64,000 bases of DNA from Adineta vaga (Eukaryota; Rotifera). Shown here piece by piece: positions 1 through 14,400 of the stretch (its first letter is position 1; each line of letters begins with the position of its first letter). A model generated the notes under the pieces. It searched no databases and had not been told where the DNA came from. It saw nothing but the letters and a program-made list of their open reading frames with translations. The translations under genes and the position numbers were made by a program. The DNA is taken from positions 3,472,001 through 3,536,000 of the forward strand of contig CP075496.1 of assembly GCA_021613535.1 (NCBI GenBank), written 5' to 3'.

Positions 1-2759
1 AATGCTATTATATTCAAAAGCTAATCAGACCATCTACCTGTTTACTTTTCTTCTCGCTGATTTCTAAAATCTAAACACCGAGCAACTAAAACTCATTAAG
101 ATTCTATAAACTAGACTTTTTTTGCACCTCGATATCTATGTGTTTAACCGAGTCTAAAATTAAATTTACAGTTGAAAGAAACTCAGGAAAAAGAATGAAG
201 TAGAAAAAAAACCGTGATTTTACAGCATATTACACAATAAAGTAAGATTTCTTAAATGAAAAAAAACATCGCTCAGTGTATATCTGACTGCAAATATTGT
301 TATATAGCTCATGTTTAAGATGTCATATTTATAGATTTAATTCTGTTAAAGAAAAGGACATTCTTCAACATACAAAAGAAAAAAAGCATCTTAAGAAAAG
401 CAGAAACAAACGTAAATTCGATTCTCTTAATGCACAAAAAGTATTAGAAGTTTCTCGTTGTTATTACTAAAAAGCGAAATCATACTTACTCTTCAGTTTA
501 ATTAAATTTCTCAAGAATAAAATAAATTTTTGAGCGTGATAAACAAGTTTCAATTAACAACAGTTGTCTCTATTGGAATGGACTACTGTAAACGAGACGA
601 GTTTTGTTCTTTATGAAAAGGCCTAATAAAACTTTAAAGATAACTAGATATATATATATATATACTTCTCTTTTTCTGAAGAGAAAGAAGAGAGATTAAG
701 CAAGAAATTCTGAGAGAGAGAGAGAGAGAGAGAGAGAAAAATGAAAAGAGAAACATTTACACATAGTCCAGCTGTTTATGTTTGTCAACTCGAGATTGAC
801 GTAAAAGAAAAGCAAATATGACATTTCTCTATGAAGAAACGATGTCTTTCCATTATACTTACTTAGATTACAAGAACAGATCAGATAAAAATCTTCTCAT
901 AATTTATTGAAAATGTTCTGAAAATTATCTTACATCATTCCTTAAACTCCTTGAGGACAAATACAAACTTAATGATTTGATTTAATCCTTAAAACATCTT
1001 TTCAGTCATGTCTTGTACTTTCAAAAGAACGAACGAACGAACGAACGCCAACGTATACGTAGGCGTTCTAATACAATCAATCTTAATAAAAAAAAATCAT
1101 ATTTGTGTTCAAAAATCTATTATATGAAATGGACGATTATAACAAATATGGTAGGCGTTCATCTCGAACTGATAATGACATTTCCATTATATATCTATCA
1201 AAATCTGGTGAGATATACCGTTTTACAAATTCCATCAATGTCATGAGTTTTCAATTTGTTTTCTCACACTTCCTTTACATTAATAAGAGATGATTAAATG
1301 AGCAATTAATAATCGTTTTTTTTCGACTCAAGTTGACCTAATAACATCCTATAATTTTAAGGGCATTTTAAAATCCGTTGATTTTAACGTTACAGATACG
1401 TATTGACATATTTATAGAACTCAAGGCTAATTAGATTTTTGTTTTGATGTACTCGTTTATAGCGAAAAAGATTTGAAAATAAGATTACAGAGGCAGATAT
1501 GTTGAACAAGATGAACTAATCCTTTTCCATCAAATACCGCTTAATGAATACTATTTTAGATATCTTGAGTGAGCTTTTGATGCATGTAGATAGAAGAAAG
1601 TACGTTAATATGCATTCGAATTTTGCTTTTCTGAATGTTATAACTTCGCTTATCAATATTTATCAGTAAAAACATCGTATGAAATCAAAATGAGAAGAAA
1701 TAATTAGAACTTACTTGTAAATTGAATTCGAAGAGAGTGAAAAGTTAGTTTCTTTTGTTTATTTGATTTTTAATTCCATACGAAGATTGTTCCTTTAAAA
1801 AATCTTCTTTTTTTTTAATATCACAGAAACTTCGAATGAGAAAATCAAAGCTCGCACATTCTTTCGATTTATTATGAAAGTTACTCAAAGCAATTTCTTT
1901 TTCTAAAACGTAACCTAATGATCATTCATTTCATTGTTATAGTTATTTACAATATAGACAGACTTTTGTTGAGAGTTCCTTCTTCAACGGTAGTTTACTT
2001 ATATTTCCACCTACTCAATGCGTAGCAATATTTTCTCAATAGAAATGTTATTAACGTCAAAAAAAGGTTCCTACCAAAATGGAATAAATATTTATCAAAA
2101 TCTGGTGTATTGACCGAAGGGATTATTCTCTCTAAACTCATGGTTCCAGGAAGTTAAAAGGCACGAATTATCAACAATGTCATATTTAATTGATTATATA
2201 GATTAAATAGATTATTATGTATGAATAATTCATTGACGTAAATACGTATTTAATTTCTCGAGCCATTCAAATAAATATCAGTTGTTATAGATCAATATTT
2301 TGAAGAAAATATATTTGAATAACAAATTTACATGTTCTTCTTTCTAGTTCTTGATGAATACTATCTGTAATAGAATAGCATTCACTATAGAAGACCTATT
2401 TCCGAGAAAAACCAGTTATTTATAACAAGAAAATAAGTAAATTAATGCTATAAATATCTGAACTATTATGTGAAACACTTGTCGACATCCGAGAATGTTC
2501 TCCTGTTCGTGCGTATTCATCGAAGAAAGATCTAGATTGAATCTTAAGATTTTTTTAGTTTTATTATGGAAGAACAGGAGAAGTTTGTAGAAAAAAAGAA
2601 AAAGAAAACAAAACATAAAATATATGTAACATTGAGTTGTTCTATCGTAGCAAAAAATTGTGTTGTTGTTGTTTTTTTCTTCTGTATATACATTTGACTT
2701 GAGAGGAAAACAAAAGCAAACAAACGATGAATACACTTCTTGATGAATGTGTAGAAGAA
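1..2759. other. AT-rich region without a recognised gene
   Basis: Both strands are broken by frequent stops, and the longer open frames are low-complexity and start at non-ATG codons. The stretch holds simple repeats: (TA)n at 648-664, (GA)n at 712-737 and a GAAC tetranucleotide run at 1027-1047. I see no splice-linked coding exons here. It could contain UTR or regulatory DNA for genes outside the window. Confidence 0.6.
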
Positions 2760-5758
2760 TTAAATCGATTGTTCCGAAGAATTATTTTCAATTGTATTCG
2801 GCATGACAACATGAACATCGATGCGATCAAGACCTGTTGTTTCGTCAGTATTATGAACAAATAATAAATGACCACTATCGATTTGTCCAAGAAGATTTTC
2901 TAGTTCAGCAATATTATGTAATGAATTCTAAAAAGAAAGATAGTGAAATGAATATCGAGAAGATTTTCTATTATTTACATCGGTTGTATCTTCTTCATTT
3001 TGTGTTGATGGAATTCTAGAAAGGAAACATGATTAATTTAGTTCATATCAAATATTCATCGTTTCATAATGAACAATAATGTCTTCATGATGAACAACCT
3101 CTTCAAATACAATAATGACAGCTGGTTAATAAGCGTATTTTGTATTTAGATACAAGTTTATTGTTGATAGAATAGTGTGATCCGAAAACACAGTTTCATG
3201 AAATAAGTGTAAGTATATCGAGTATAGAGTGTGGAGAGAGATCGAAAGATTATCATGATATGATAAGTGCAAGGCTTAAACGATAATCTCAGACGTAACA
3301 ATCTCCTCTTTCATTTTATTATTTGGTTTTAATTAATAACAAGGTATGATCAGATTACTTAAAGTATTATAATGTCAAATGGTTTTATATTGACGTAAAC
3401 AAATGAATACTTCCCTCGAGGTACGTGTCACATAAAATCCTCTTTTTTAAAGAAAGAACTACTTCAGTAAATTATCGATGTGCAACTATGAACTGTTTTA
3501 CAAACGTGATCATTTTTCAGAATGGGAATATGTCTCATTGACTGAATTTAAAGACAAGTAATAACGTACATTTGTTCCAATTTTGATTCAGATTGTGTTG
3601 TCATTACTTCTACTGTATCAGCTACATCCATTGAACTATCGCCATCATCATCATCATCATCTTCATCTATAAATTCTGCACTTTTCTTCAAACGTGTATT
3701 GTTTTTTTCTAAAAACATTTACGAGGAAAATTTTGAAAAACGAAGTAAGAAAATAAACAGAAATTCTTACTCGATTGTAAACGTTTCTCTCGACGTCGAT
3801 TGATTTCCAATGGATCGGATGATGATATCTAGGAAATAAATTAAATCTTCAACTTAATTAATTTAATCGATGAATTCATACTTGTTTAGATTTTCGTTTA
3901 ATTACTCGTCGTTTTCGTCCTTTTGTTTGTTTGTTCGTTTCCATATCACTACCATTACCATCTTCTGATGAATCTTCTGATGGTGAATAAAAACAGGTGA
4001 GATCAAATGGAACACGTTGATCTAGAATATGTTCGAAAAATAAATTCTAAGAATCTTATTTTATCATACTTAAAGCTGAATCAATCAAAGTTCGATTAGC
4101 TTTATCTTCAGTTTTGAATTTTCTTTTGATATCATCTCGATCACGATTAGGAAATACACGTGCAATCAATGTAAAATCAGTTCCACACATTCGTAATGCT
4201 TGATAAAAACGTAATGTATCTAAAAGGATACAATTATAAAATGTGTATAGAAAAATCGAAAATATACCTCGAGTATTCCATCGTTTTCTTCGACCAATTT
4301 TACGATAGCTTTGATGTGTTAAATTGTCATCATTGAATTGCCCTTCAACGATAACTGTATTTCTCGGTGTATCATCCATATTTCGAATATATAAACTAAA
4401 GAAAGATATCTTTATATAAAACAAAAATATACATATTTCTTCAAAAAACGAACCTTTCCTCATCGACAACTAAGAGACCATTAGCATCGATTTTTAATTG
4501 TGGTGCTATACTCGAATTTTGTCCATCAGTACTCGAGATACTCTGTTTACGAACAGGGTCAGCAGAAGTATCTACCGTTGATTTGAGTTTAACTCTAGAA
4601 AATCCAAATGAAAATTGATGAATGAAGAGAAGCAATCAGACATACTCCATAGGATTATCAACAGGATTGTAATGAACAAAATCGGCGATTTTTAATTTCG
4701 ATGTATCAACTGGAACACCTTTGCTGGAACCTGTTTCATCAAGTTTTTCAAGTGTTGCTGCACGACGTTTTCGTATAGTCTAAAAGACTCACAAATTATA
4801 CAAACAATTAAGCTGTTTATTTACCATTTCAGGTTCGACTTTTCCAGCAAGCCGTTGTGCTCGATAGGTTATATGTTGACTAATATATTCACGACTAATT
4901 CTAGTATTCATTCGGTTCGATAAAGGCGGTACTTGATATTGACTGTTATCCATAACTATTGGAGGAATTTCGGGAGTTTCTGTAATCATTGCTTCATTTT
5001 TAGTTGACTCGGTCATATCTACACTCGTTGGAGCATCTAACACTGGGTTTATTTGAGTTTCATTTTCAATAATCGTTCTGAATAAAAATGAGATTGAAAA
5101 AAAAAGAAACTTTGAATGAGAAAAAAACGAACTTAGTAGGTGGTTGAATTATTCGTGTATATGTTATTGATGATGTTGATGAATGTTTTTGACGAAAAGA
5201 TTCACTTTCACTTTCCGTGCCTGAACAACTAGCAGATGGTCTTCAAAAAAACAAACAAAAAAACGTATGTCATGAAGGTAAGAATTAAATAGATTGACAT
5301 ACCGGCGATGATGAATGACGGATTTCACACCGATATTGGGTGTTATTTTTTTTCGAAATAATGGTCTTGCAGTCGGTGTAGGAGCAGGTGGTGGTGGAGA
5401 GGATGGAGCAGTTGAAATAGAAGTAGGTTCAATGGATGGAGCGATTGGAAGAGGATCAGGTGAAGGTGATGGTGGTGGTGCTTCATTTATTTCTTCAACA
5501 TGGGGCACGGGTTCTGAAATAAAACAAAAAGAATATACGTATATCAACATTTAAAGTATTTTTTTTTAGAATAAATGTACCTTCGACGACTGGTAATGTT
5601 GGTTGAGTTTCAACCTGTTCAACGACCTGTTCGTTTTGTGACGAGGGAGCTGGTATCGATTCAGCTGATGTTTCTTGTGATTGCACAGTATTGCTGCTTA
5701 CCGGACGTGTTGTTTGAACATTTGGTTTAACGTTAACACGAGGTCGCCGAAAAGCCAT
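2760..5758 (-). CDS. BDP1: Transcription factor TFIIIB component B'' (BDP1)
   Basis: BDP1 is the TFIIIB subunit that, with TBP and BRF1, recruits RNA polymerase III to tRNA, 5S and U6 genes in the nucleus. The diagnostic part is the Myb/SANT domain at about 4219-4070, with the motifs 'CGTDFTLIARVFPNR' and 'IKRKFKTEDKANR'. I traced 13 exons: 5758-5581, 5513-5303, 5240-5133, 5077-4825, 4779-4646, 4594-4454, 4395-4268, 4219-4070, 4021-3882, 3828-3771, 3708-3570, 3015-2979 and 2927-2760. Their phases agree throughout and give 614 residues. The N-terminus is Pro/Ser-rich and a basic plus Asp-rich stretch follows the SANT domain. The ATG at 5758 begins MAFRRPRVNV; an upstream in-frame Met was rejected because it reads through a stop-poor leader. 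The last two exons lie beyond a 554-nt intron and are less certain. Without them the protein would end near 3548. BDP1 is divergent from PIGV across 297 bp. Confidence 0.85.
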
Positions 5759-6055
5759 GATCAATCTAAAGACCCATCGAAACAACGTTTAAACACATAT
5801 CTTACATTTTCTTTTTCTTTTAACATGAATACAATCGCGAGAATATTATTCTCTGAGAAAATTTGATAGTCGAGACGTCTAACGAAAAAAAAATTTCACC
5901 ATCACTCGTTTCTTTTGAATCATATAAAATGTCTATCACATTGCAATCATTTCTTCTATTGGTCAATCAACTTCACCAATGATCTATCAACCTTGCAAAT
6001 CAAATTTCACATTACGTTTCTAGTTTCTTTAGTTACCAATTATTCTCGAAAAAAA

Positions 6056-7446
6056 ATGATTATACAATCACTTCTACGGATTTATTGTCAAATTAGATTT
6101 GCACAATATCTCCTTCAAGTTCGTTGAAATCAAGAAAATTGATACCGAAAGATTTCTTACTTTTTATTCTTTAGTTTATTGCAAATATAATCATTCCTGA
6201 TCATGATGCACACGTTTTCAATCCACCGTCATGGTCATTAAATAATGGAACAACATTAATTAACCTATGTATTGATCAATTCTTCTCAGGTTTACGTCGT
6301 TGGGATGCTGTGCATTTTCTTCATATTGCCAGATATGGATACATCTATGAAAGTTCTCTTGCATTCTTTCCAACCTATCCATTATTATTTATCCGACCGA
6401 TAGCTTATCTTCTCAATCAAATACTTCAAGAATCAAATTCTTATTTATTAAGTTCAATTACGGTTAATTTTCTTATTGGATTCTGTAATACATATTTAAT
6501 CTATAACTTAGCTTTAAAATTTCATTTAACACCAAATCATGCCTATTGGTCTTCGATACTTTATATAATCAATCCTGCAAGCATCTTTTTTCTTGCTCCA
6601 TATTCTGAAACATTATTTTTATTTACTCAATTAATCGGACATTATTTCTTAAAATCTCATCATATTTTCTATTCATGTTTATGTTTTGCATTCGGATCAA
6701 CAATACGTTCAAATGGTATCGTATCATTTGGTTTTATTGTCTATTATTATTTGAAACAAAAACGCATTTTTCCATGGTATTATTTAATTGTATGTGTTTC
6801 ACCATTTCTTCTAACGCAATATTATTTATACAAAGAATATTGTTTCGAGAAAGTGATCTCTCCAGAATTTCAAACCTACGGTTATGAACAAAATTTGGCT
6901 ATGCCTTTAACTAACTTCTCATCTGAATGGTGTCAAAAATCCGTCCCATTGTCATATCAATACGTTCAAAAAACCTATTGGAATGTTGGTTTCTTGAAAT
7001 ATTATACCTGGAAACAAATACCAAACTTTCTGTTAGCTTTACCAGTATATATTATAATTGGTAGTTTTTTGAAACATTGGTTTCAATTAGTCAAAAAAGA
7101 TTTGTGGAGAAGAAAATTAAATTTTCTCTTTGCAAATAAAACGGACGAGAAAAACAAGATTTGGTTGGCAGAAAAAGATTTTCTTCCCCATATAATTTAC
7201 ATGCTATTTTTAAGTCTTTTTGCATTGGTTGTCATGCATATACAAGTGGCAACACGTTTTCTTTTCTCAAGTGGACCATTTCTATATTTGATTTGTGCTG
7301 ATAGGATCAAGCAATATGAGATAAGAAATGGAAATCTTAGGAAAATGTTTTATTTATTTAAGAAAGAAACATTTCTTTTTTATTACTATATGACTTATGT
7401 GATTGTCGGTATTTGTCTTTTTTCGAATTTTTTACCATGGACATGA
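6056..7446 (+). CDS. PIGV: GPI mannosyltransferase 2 (PIG-V)
   Basis: PIG-V adds the second mannose, from dolichol-phosphate-mannose, to the GPI anchor precursor on the luminal side of the ER. Exon 1 (6056-6118, 21 codons) joins exon 2 (6175-7446) across a 56-nt intron, giving 444 residues against roughly 490 in vertebrates. Family hallmarks are 'IPDHDAHVFNPP' just after the splice and 'GLRRWDAVHFLHIARYGY' followed by 'AFFPTYPLL'. The Asp of RWD lies in the first luminal loop expected in GT-C transferases. The rest is a series of hydrophobic membrane segments, as expected for a polytopic ER enzyme. The start was chosen at 6056 because it gives a family-like N-terminus; an in-frame Met further upstream is less convincing. 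A frame starting at GTG 6310 is only the inside of exon 2. Confidence 0.9.
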
Positions 7447-7492
7447 CATGTAAGAAAGGAAAAATGTTCTATTTTATTTTAGATTAAATTTA

Positions 7493-10400
7493 ATGAGTCG
7501 AAATCCGTTAACGAATCATCGACGACGAGATGATTTGGATGATTATTGGTTCGAAAAAATTGCTGTGGACTCAAAAGTAAGGAGTGTTTATTGTTGAGTA
7601 ATAGAATGAGTATTAAAGTGAAAGTTTATTTAGACAGCTGAAGAAATTCGTGAACATACAATTCCGGAAAATCTTTCACCAGTTGCAAAAACATTGGCAA
7701 TGCTCGAGTAGATGATTTCTTATTCATTTGATTCTATGATTTTTCTCATATTTTTTTTTCTATTAAGTTCTCGATCTGATATACAACGTTTAGCTGGTAT
7801 TCGTCTACTTTCATCTGTTATAAATTCTGATCAAGATGAAACATTTCAACGAATATTACCGAAATTCAAAGTATATTTATATTTCGTTTTGACAAAAATC
7901 GTTTTATTATTCGTAATTTTAGTTGATTATTGAACAAGCAGTTGAGAATGAAGAACATATTGTTGCTGCTGAAACAATTGTTTCAATGATTCGACAACAA
8001 TCATTATCTTATTCAGAATTTATGTCCTTATTTTCACAAATGATATGTGCCTTTCTATTTCCGACTAGTACGAGTCGATTTTCAATCGGTTAGCAATGAA
8101 TATTTTCTTATATCGAAATGAATTGTATATTTTAACTAGATTTTGGTGGTATCTGGTGCCAAGGTTTATGCAATATGATAGATGCATTTCCAAATACAAC
8201 ATCATTTACTTCGGTTTGAATGATTATTTTGAATTCACATCAGAATATTTCGTTTCTTTCTAGTTACTTGATTTAATTTTTAATCGTATTTTACATGGTT
8301 CATATGTTCGAGATCGATTAGCGATTATTCTAGCTAAATTATCATGTCGATTATCATCATCTATGTAGGAGAATATTATAATTATTGAAAGAAGAAAATA
8401 ATTATTTTTCCTTTTAGAGTGGAAAATCGTTTATTACCTGTGTTTAAAAATTTTATTAATGATACAAATGCTGATATTCGTGCACTTGCTTGTGAGAAAC
8501 TACCAACACTTGCACAATCACTTGAGTAAGATATTCCAATACTGATAGAAACAATAGAACGATTACTTTCTCTGTCTTACTTGTCAGAAGAATATGTATT
8601 ATTATTCAGATTTAAATATCTTTCAAAACTATAATACAATATTTAGATCTGATAAAATACCAACATTAATACTACCATTACTTGTGATATTGTCCAAAGA
8701 TGAAAATTTAAATGTACGTCAGACATGTTTTGAATCTTTGCTTGAACTTCGGAATGAATTGAACGATCCTCAATGGAATGAACAAGTTAAAGATATGATT
8801 ACTTCTCTGGTTCAATTTGGTCTATCTTCAAGAACATCGAAATTTCTTACGACTATTGCTGTACATCTTCTTGATCTATGTCATGCATTTACCAGTAAGA
8901 AGAATCACATAGGAATGCCAAATATAATCTCCTATTTTTAGTTTTTGGTATAGATGAGTCGGATTTGATTAATGAAGCTTTTCTACGGTTAAGTCAAGAA
9001 AAAGTAAATCATAAAAAAATTGATTTTCTTCAAATATTGATCTATATCTTCGTAGAACATTCCAGAATTGTCGATTAGCTTGTGCGAAACATTTTTCAGT
9101 AAGAAATCTTTTTTCATACGAAATCGAAAGCTATCTTTATCTTTTCTTTCTAGTCAGTAATTATTTATCTCGGTCCTGAACAATTAACAAATGCATTAGA
9201 AGACACATTTTCTCGATTATGTAATGATAATGATCGAAATATTCCTTCAATGATGTCATCAACCATCATTCATGTAAGTCGAATATAATAGATTTCTTTC
9301 AGGTTTTTGTTTCAATATTGTTTCTATAGGATTTATTTTTAGCTTACAAAATTATATCGTAATAATAACGAGAAAAAATATCTCTCAATTATATGGAATG
9401 GCTTTTTGACTTTATTGAATAATACCAATCATGACGTTATGTTTGCAATAGCAAGAAATTTATTGGATATTTTTCATGGTTTTTCGCGAGAGAAAAATGA
9501 AGGCTTTCTAAATGGAACAATCTCGCCAACATCAGCGGTAAGAATGAAAACGATATTTTTTCCTATAAGAACTCTTACAAGTTGTTTTTAATAGGTTCCT
9601 GACCCTGAAATATTTATTAATCATCTTCTGGAATTTGAACGACGTATATTTGAAACAACTCTTTCATGGCGTTCATATATTCTATGTCTTCAAGCATTTG
9701 TTCATTTACCTTGTTTATTATCAAGTGAACTAATACAAACAAAAATTTTACCACGTGTTTTTACCCGTATATTTACCGTAAGAACAAATTATTCTAAGAT
9801 ATACTTACCTTGCTATCTATTTCTTTCTTTGAAGAAACAAGTCTGTGTTCGAGAAATTGCTGTTGATAGTTATGTTCAATTATTACGAAAGATTCCACGT
9901 CGATCAATACGAAAAAATGCGTTTCAAAAATTGAAAACTGATCTTTTAGCTAATAAATCATTTCAATGGCGTATTATGTATATAAAAGTCTGTCGACAAA
10001 TACTTGTTCATTATTCAAAGGGATTTTTCAAAGAAAATTTTCTCGAAACAGTTCTTTCAATTGGATATGATCCTGTTTTAAATGTATGTTATTCTATTTC
10101 AATATTTTATCATTCAAATATTCGACAATTCTTTAGGTTCGAATTCAATTCATTCCCTTACTAATCGAAATCAAATCAATTCTTCGTTTACCAGCTGATC
10201 GTTTATCTATATCAAGAATTGAAACTATGATGGAATGTTTTCTAACTTCAAAAACGATTACATTACATGATCTGGCTAATAATGGTCTTTTACAATTAGA
10301 TCAAATACGTTCATATAAACCGCTATCAATGTTTTCAAACCATTCGTTAGATGATGAAAATGATCAAATCAAAGAGAATGAAGAAGAACTTCTCGATGAA

Positions 10401-10664
10401 CTCGATTCTTCATCGCGTCGTTCATCGAATAAATCTACTGAGCAATATGTAATAACAAAACGTTTAGCTGACACAACAATATCAAGTAAATCAGTTCCAT
10501 CAATAAAAAGTCCTCGATCTTCGAAGACTTCTTCGGAAGGTCGTTATCGAAAATCATCATTGACTAAACAACGACGTCGACAATCGCTGAATGATAGTAC
10601 AGTATCACGTTTATCACACCAAACAGCAATTAAGAAAAATCTTAAATGTATGAAATCTATATAA
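7493..10664 (+). CDS. PPP4R4: PPP4R4-like HEAT-repeat regulatory subunit of protein phosphatase 4
   Basis: This is a multi-exon HEAT-repeat protein. Exon 1 (7493-7576) begins MSRNPLTNHRRRDD. Exon 2 (7634-7707) has 'TAEEIREHTIPENLSPVAKT', which resembles the start of the PPP4R4 helical region, and exon 3 starts near 7768. About a dozen short introns follow. Helical repeats run to about 10,230, for example 'DIRALACEKLPTLAQSL' and 'NVRQTCFESLLELRNEL'. The last exon is a polar tail rich in Ser, Arg and Lys, with acidic patches such as 'KENEEELLDELDSSSRR', ending KCMKSI. PPP4R4 binds the PP4 catalytic subunit in the cytoplasm of other animals, and that role is carried over by homology. It sits 46 bp after the PIGV stop on the same strand. 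A different HEAT scaffold of the PP2A/PP4 class is possible. Confidence 0.65.
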
Positions 10665-11456
10665 AGAATAATGACAATTTTTATTTTCACACTCTTTATT
10701 TTAGAAAAATAAAAACTAATTGACGTCGTTTGGTGCAATATAATATCTTCAATGATAATTAGAATTGCCACACAAAACATGGACAAAAGAATATATTCTA
10801 TATAGTCTTCGTTGGTTTAGTTCTTTTTCTATTATGTAATATTTTCAATAGCAATAAGATTGAATTCAATGGAAAAGTTGTGAAAATTTCAATTGATTTG
10901 AAATATAGTGGTGTTTTTTTTTATATAATTCTTCTATGTTTCCGTCCTTGTGAATGAAAATTCTGCTAATACTGTTTTATGTGTGACGGTATTAACGTGT
11001 TCATTGTAAGCAATGCTTTTTTTTCTCCTTGAATGATTCTACTTTTTTGTTTCGTCGATTTTTTCGGTAAAATATATTACTCAATAACATGATCACATTT
11101 TCATTTGATGAATATTTTCATAGACACTTTTGCTTCCCACTGCTTAATATTGATTATGACAGTCTAATAAAAATAAATAAATAAACTTGTACATACATGT
11201 TTGACGTCACTCACTAAATATAGTGTTCTTTTTACGATGAATAAAATAGATCATATGAATGATATAAATGATAATGACACAGGTAAGGACGTATAAAGCA
11301 CATTATACTCTGTGTCTGTGTATCAGAAAAATATAATTGCGAGATACATTTTAGTGGTTCATATTCTATTCTAAAGAAGAATAGACCTGTACAGTTTTGA
11401 ATAACTAACAAACAAATTACAAGATAATTCTTATTCTGCATTGAACCTGTTTACAA
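10665..11456. other. Intergenic spacer between the PPP4R4-like and SLC4 genes
   Basis: AT-rich DNA with no convincing coding exon. An AATAAA-rich stretch near 11164-11185 could serve polyadenylation of the upstream gene. The rest probably holds the SLC4 promoter or 5' leader. Confidence 0.5.
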
Positions 11457-14400
11457 ATGGAATCTGAACGCCGTTCCAGTATACATCTAAAGCCTAAGTC
11501 AAACTATGGTAAGTGTATTAATTTATATTATAACCGTTATAATAAAACCAAATACTATTTTAAAGATTAATCAAAAGAAATCAGGTTAAATGATCAAATG
11601 ACTTGTTTTATGAAAGGAAATAGAATACACGTATATGTTTAAAAAAGTCAAAATAAATGACATACTCTCATGTCCTTCGAAAGCAAATTTTGTTGTTAGA
11701 TCAATTATAGAAACTATCAGATTACTACTTTTGTTTTCAAATAGAAAAGTATCCGATTTAAGTTTTATCTTGAGTTTACATTTCATCTATCTTTTGAAGA
11801 GGATTGATTTATCGTTCTTTACTTCACATTAATAATTCTTTATAAACATATTTTCCTACAGTACTATCGCTAATAGTACATTGAGGTATTTTAAGTCTAC
11901 ATAACAAAATTGATTTGACGAGATCTTGCGAGAAAAATGACTTGTTTCATTATGCGATCTAATCGTGTAGTTGGCTATGGTTTAATACTTAGTGCTTTCA
12001 AAATAGTCATTAACCTTGAAAAGCTGTTGAAATTCATATTTCTTTTCTTCTCTAACAAAGAAAGACTATCAAAAGACCATTCAACAAAATGTTTGTTTGT
12101 GTAAAAGGTAATATTTATAAACATTTGTCTTGAAAGTAAATGCTTGGAAGATAAGGAAAATGTCGATAATAATTTCACTAGAATGTCAAAGACAAGTGCA
12201 AGCATTTGAAAAGACACAATAATAACGAAAAGGAATTTCGAAAGGAAAAGGACGTCAATTGACGTTTTCGTATGATAACATATTTGATTAAGAGGTTTTT
12301 CTTTATGTGTATGTATATAAAGCTTAAGATCATTTTTTATTTTCATTGGATCGAATAGAAAAGAAAAAGAAAGAGAAGGACTTTATTCTGATTTTTTACC
12401 TTTCTCTTTTTTTCGTTGTTGATCGATTAAACAAATATATACATATACATAATGCCGTGAGTATATCATAATCATCAGATTCCTTTTTACACACATCGAT
12501 ATTATCGGTAAATAGACGTCTTGACACTTTTGCGGACATTTTTTAAATAAGATTGTTAATTCGTGTAAATCGGTTCTTGTCTGAATATTTATCTTTCTCT
12601 ATAGACATAACAAGCCGGCGTCACTCGGACACGGACACCATGATGAGACAAAGTCATCAAAACGAAACCATAGAGGTAAGGTAAGTTTCTAATAAAGAAT
12701 CTTTTGGAACAATACCTTCGATCCATTTATCTTTTATTAACTGAATAAAATTTTTTGAAAGAATGAAAAGCGCACAGAGAGAGAGCGGAGAGAGAAGCAT
12801 AGCTTTTTCTTCTGTAGCAGAAGACAAGATTATTTATCTACAAGGATATCGTGAGTAATTTAAAATACACCTACACAATTGAAAAAAAAGTTTGGATTAT
12901 TAGTGAAGGTCAGAGAAAAAAATAAAGTCAGCTGCTTTTTTATCCTCCGTTTTAATATTCATATCAAATTTTATCGATGACAGCGAAAAGGCATAGTATT
13001 TTTGGCCCTCAGGTATCGAATGTTTGCAAAAGATATTTCATTGGAAGAAAACATCGGTTTTTTTGCTTGATTTTCATAGGCAACTCGACAACCATTTCAT
13101 TTGGGTTTCACGGAAACAGATGTACCACAATTATTTTGTCAATTGGATGTACTTCGTCGATCTGAAGAAGCAGAAGAGTATGCTTACTGGAAAGAAAAAG
13201 CACGGTATGAATAATACATTGATTCCTTATTGTTGGATTTCATTTATATTTTATTTAAAGTTGGGTACGTTTCGAAGAAATAGCAGAAAATGTTCTTGGC
13301 CGTTGGTCAAAACCACATGTCGCAACATTGATGCAAACAGCATTATTAGATTTGAAAGAGTTATTAGGAACTGGAACTATTCTTCTCAGTGTTCAACCAA
13401 CTGATTTATCACAAATTTCACGTAAAAAAAGCCACTAGATTATGATAATTCATCGGTTTCTAAAACAAAAATCTTTCACTTCTAGAAACAATTGTTCAAG
13501 CTTTGATTGATGCTCAGTATATTGATGATACATCCAATGCGCAGAAACTTAGTCGGATTCTCGGTTTACCACATTTTCATCATCATGAAAAACGTTCGGT
13601 GACGAAAACCGCAAGTTCTATTAGTTTAACAAAACAAGGTCTTCACCCAAGTCCAAGTTTTGTTATTAATAATCTTCTACGACGAGGTTCGAATACTTTT
13701 TTTTCGTTTCTCCATCAACTATACTTTCTCTTTTATAGATGATGAATCGGATACGACTCAAGATATGTCCGCACCACAATTAATTAATAGCAAACCATCA
13801 AGTCAAGATATATTGGCTGAACGTGATGATTCGAATAGTGCAACACCACCTTCTGCTAAGGTAAAACATTATTTTTATTGTGTTCATGAGTGGAAAACAA
13901 CGTGTATTCCTTTATTTAAGGATTATAATACAAAATTACAACGAAAACTTAGTCGTAAAACCGAAGGTGCATCGATCTTGATTTGTCCAGTTGATTTTGT
14001 TAAAGAACAAACGATTGTTTTTGTTCGTTTGGAAAATGCAATTGAATTATTAGGAATGCTTGAAATTAAACTTTATTCACGTTTTATTGTTCTTCTCATT
14101 GGTCCAGAAGAAACTGAAAGACAACTGTTACAAATGGGACGAACGATGGCAACAATTCTAACTGATGATATCTGCAGAGAATTTGCATATACAGCACGAG
14201 ATGCTGAAGCTGTTATGCAAATGATGGATCGATTCATGCACGATACATATGTTATTCCACCGTCAGAATGGGATCCATCGATTCGAATTGAACCACCACA
14301 GAAATATACGAGCAAAGTAAAACTAAATGAAAAACACATTGAGTTTTTCATTTTGTAATTGAATTCTAGGAGGAACGGCAAGCTCAAGCACCAGAAGAAA

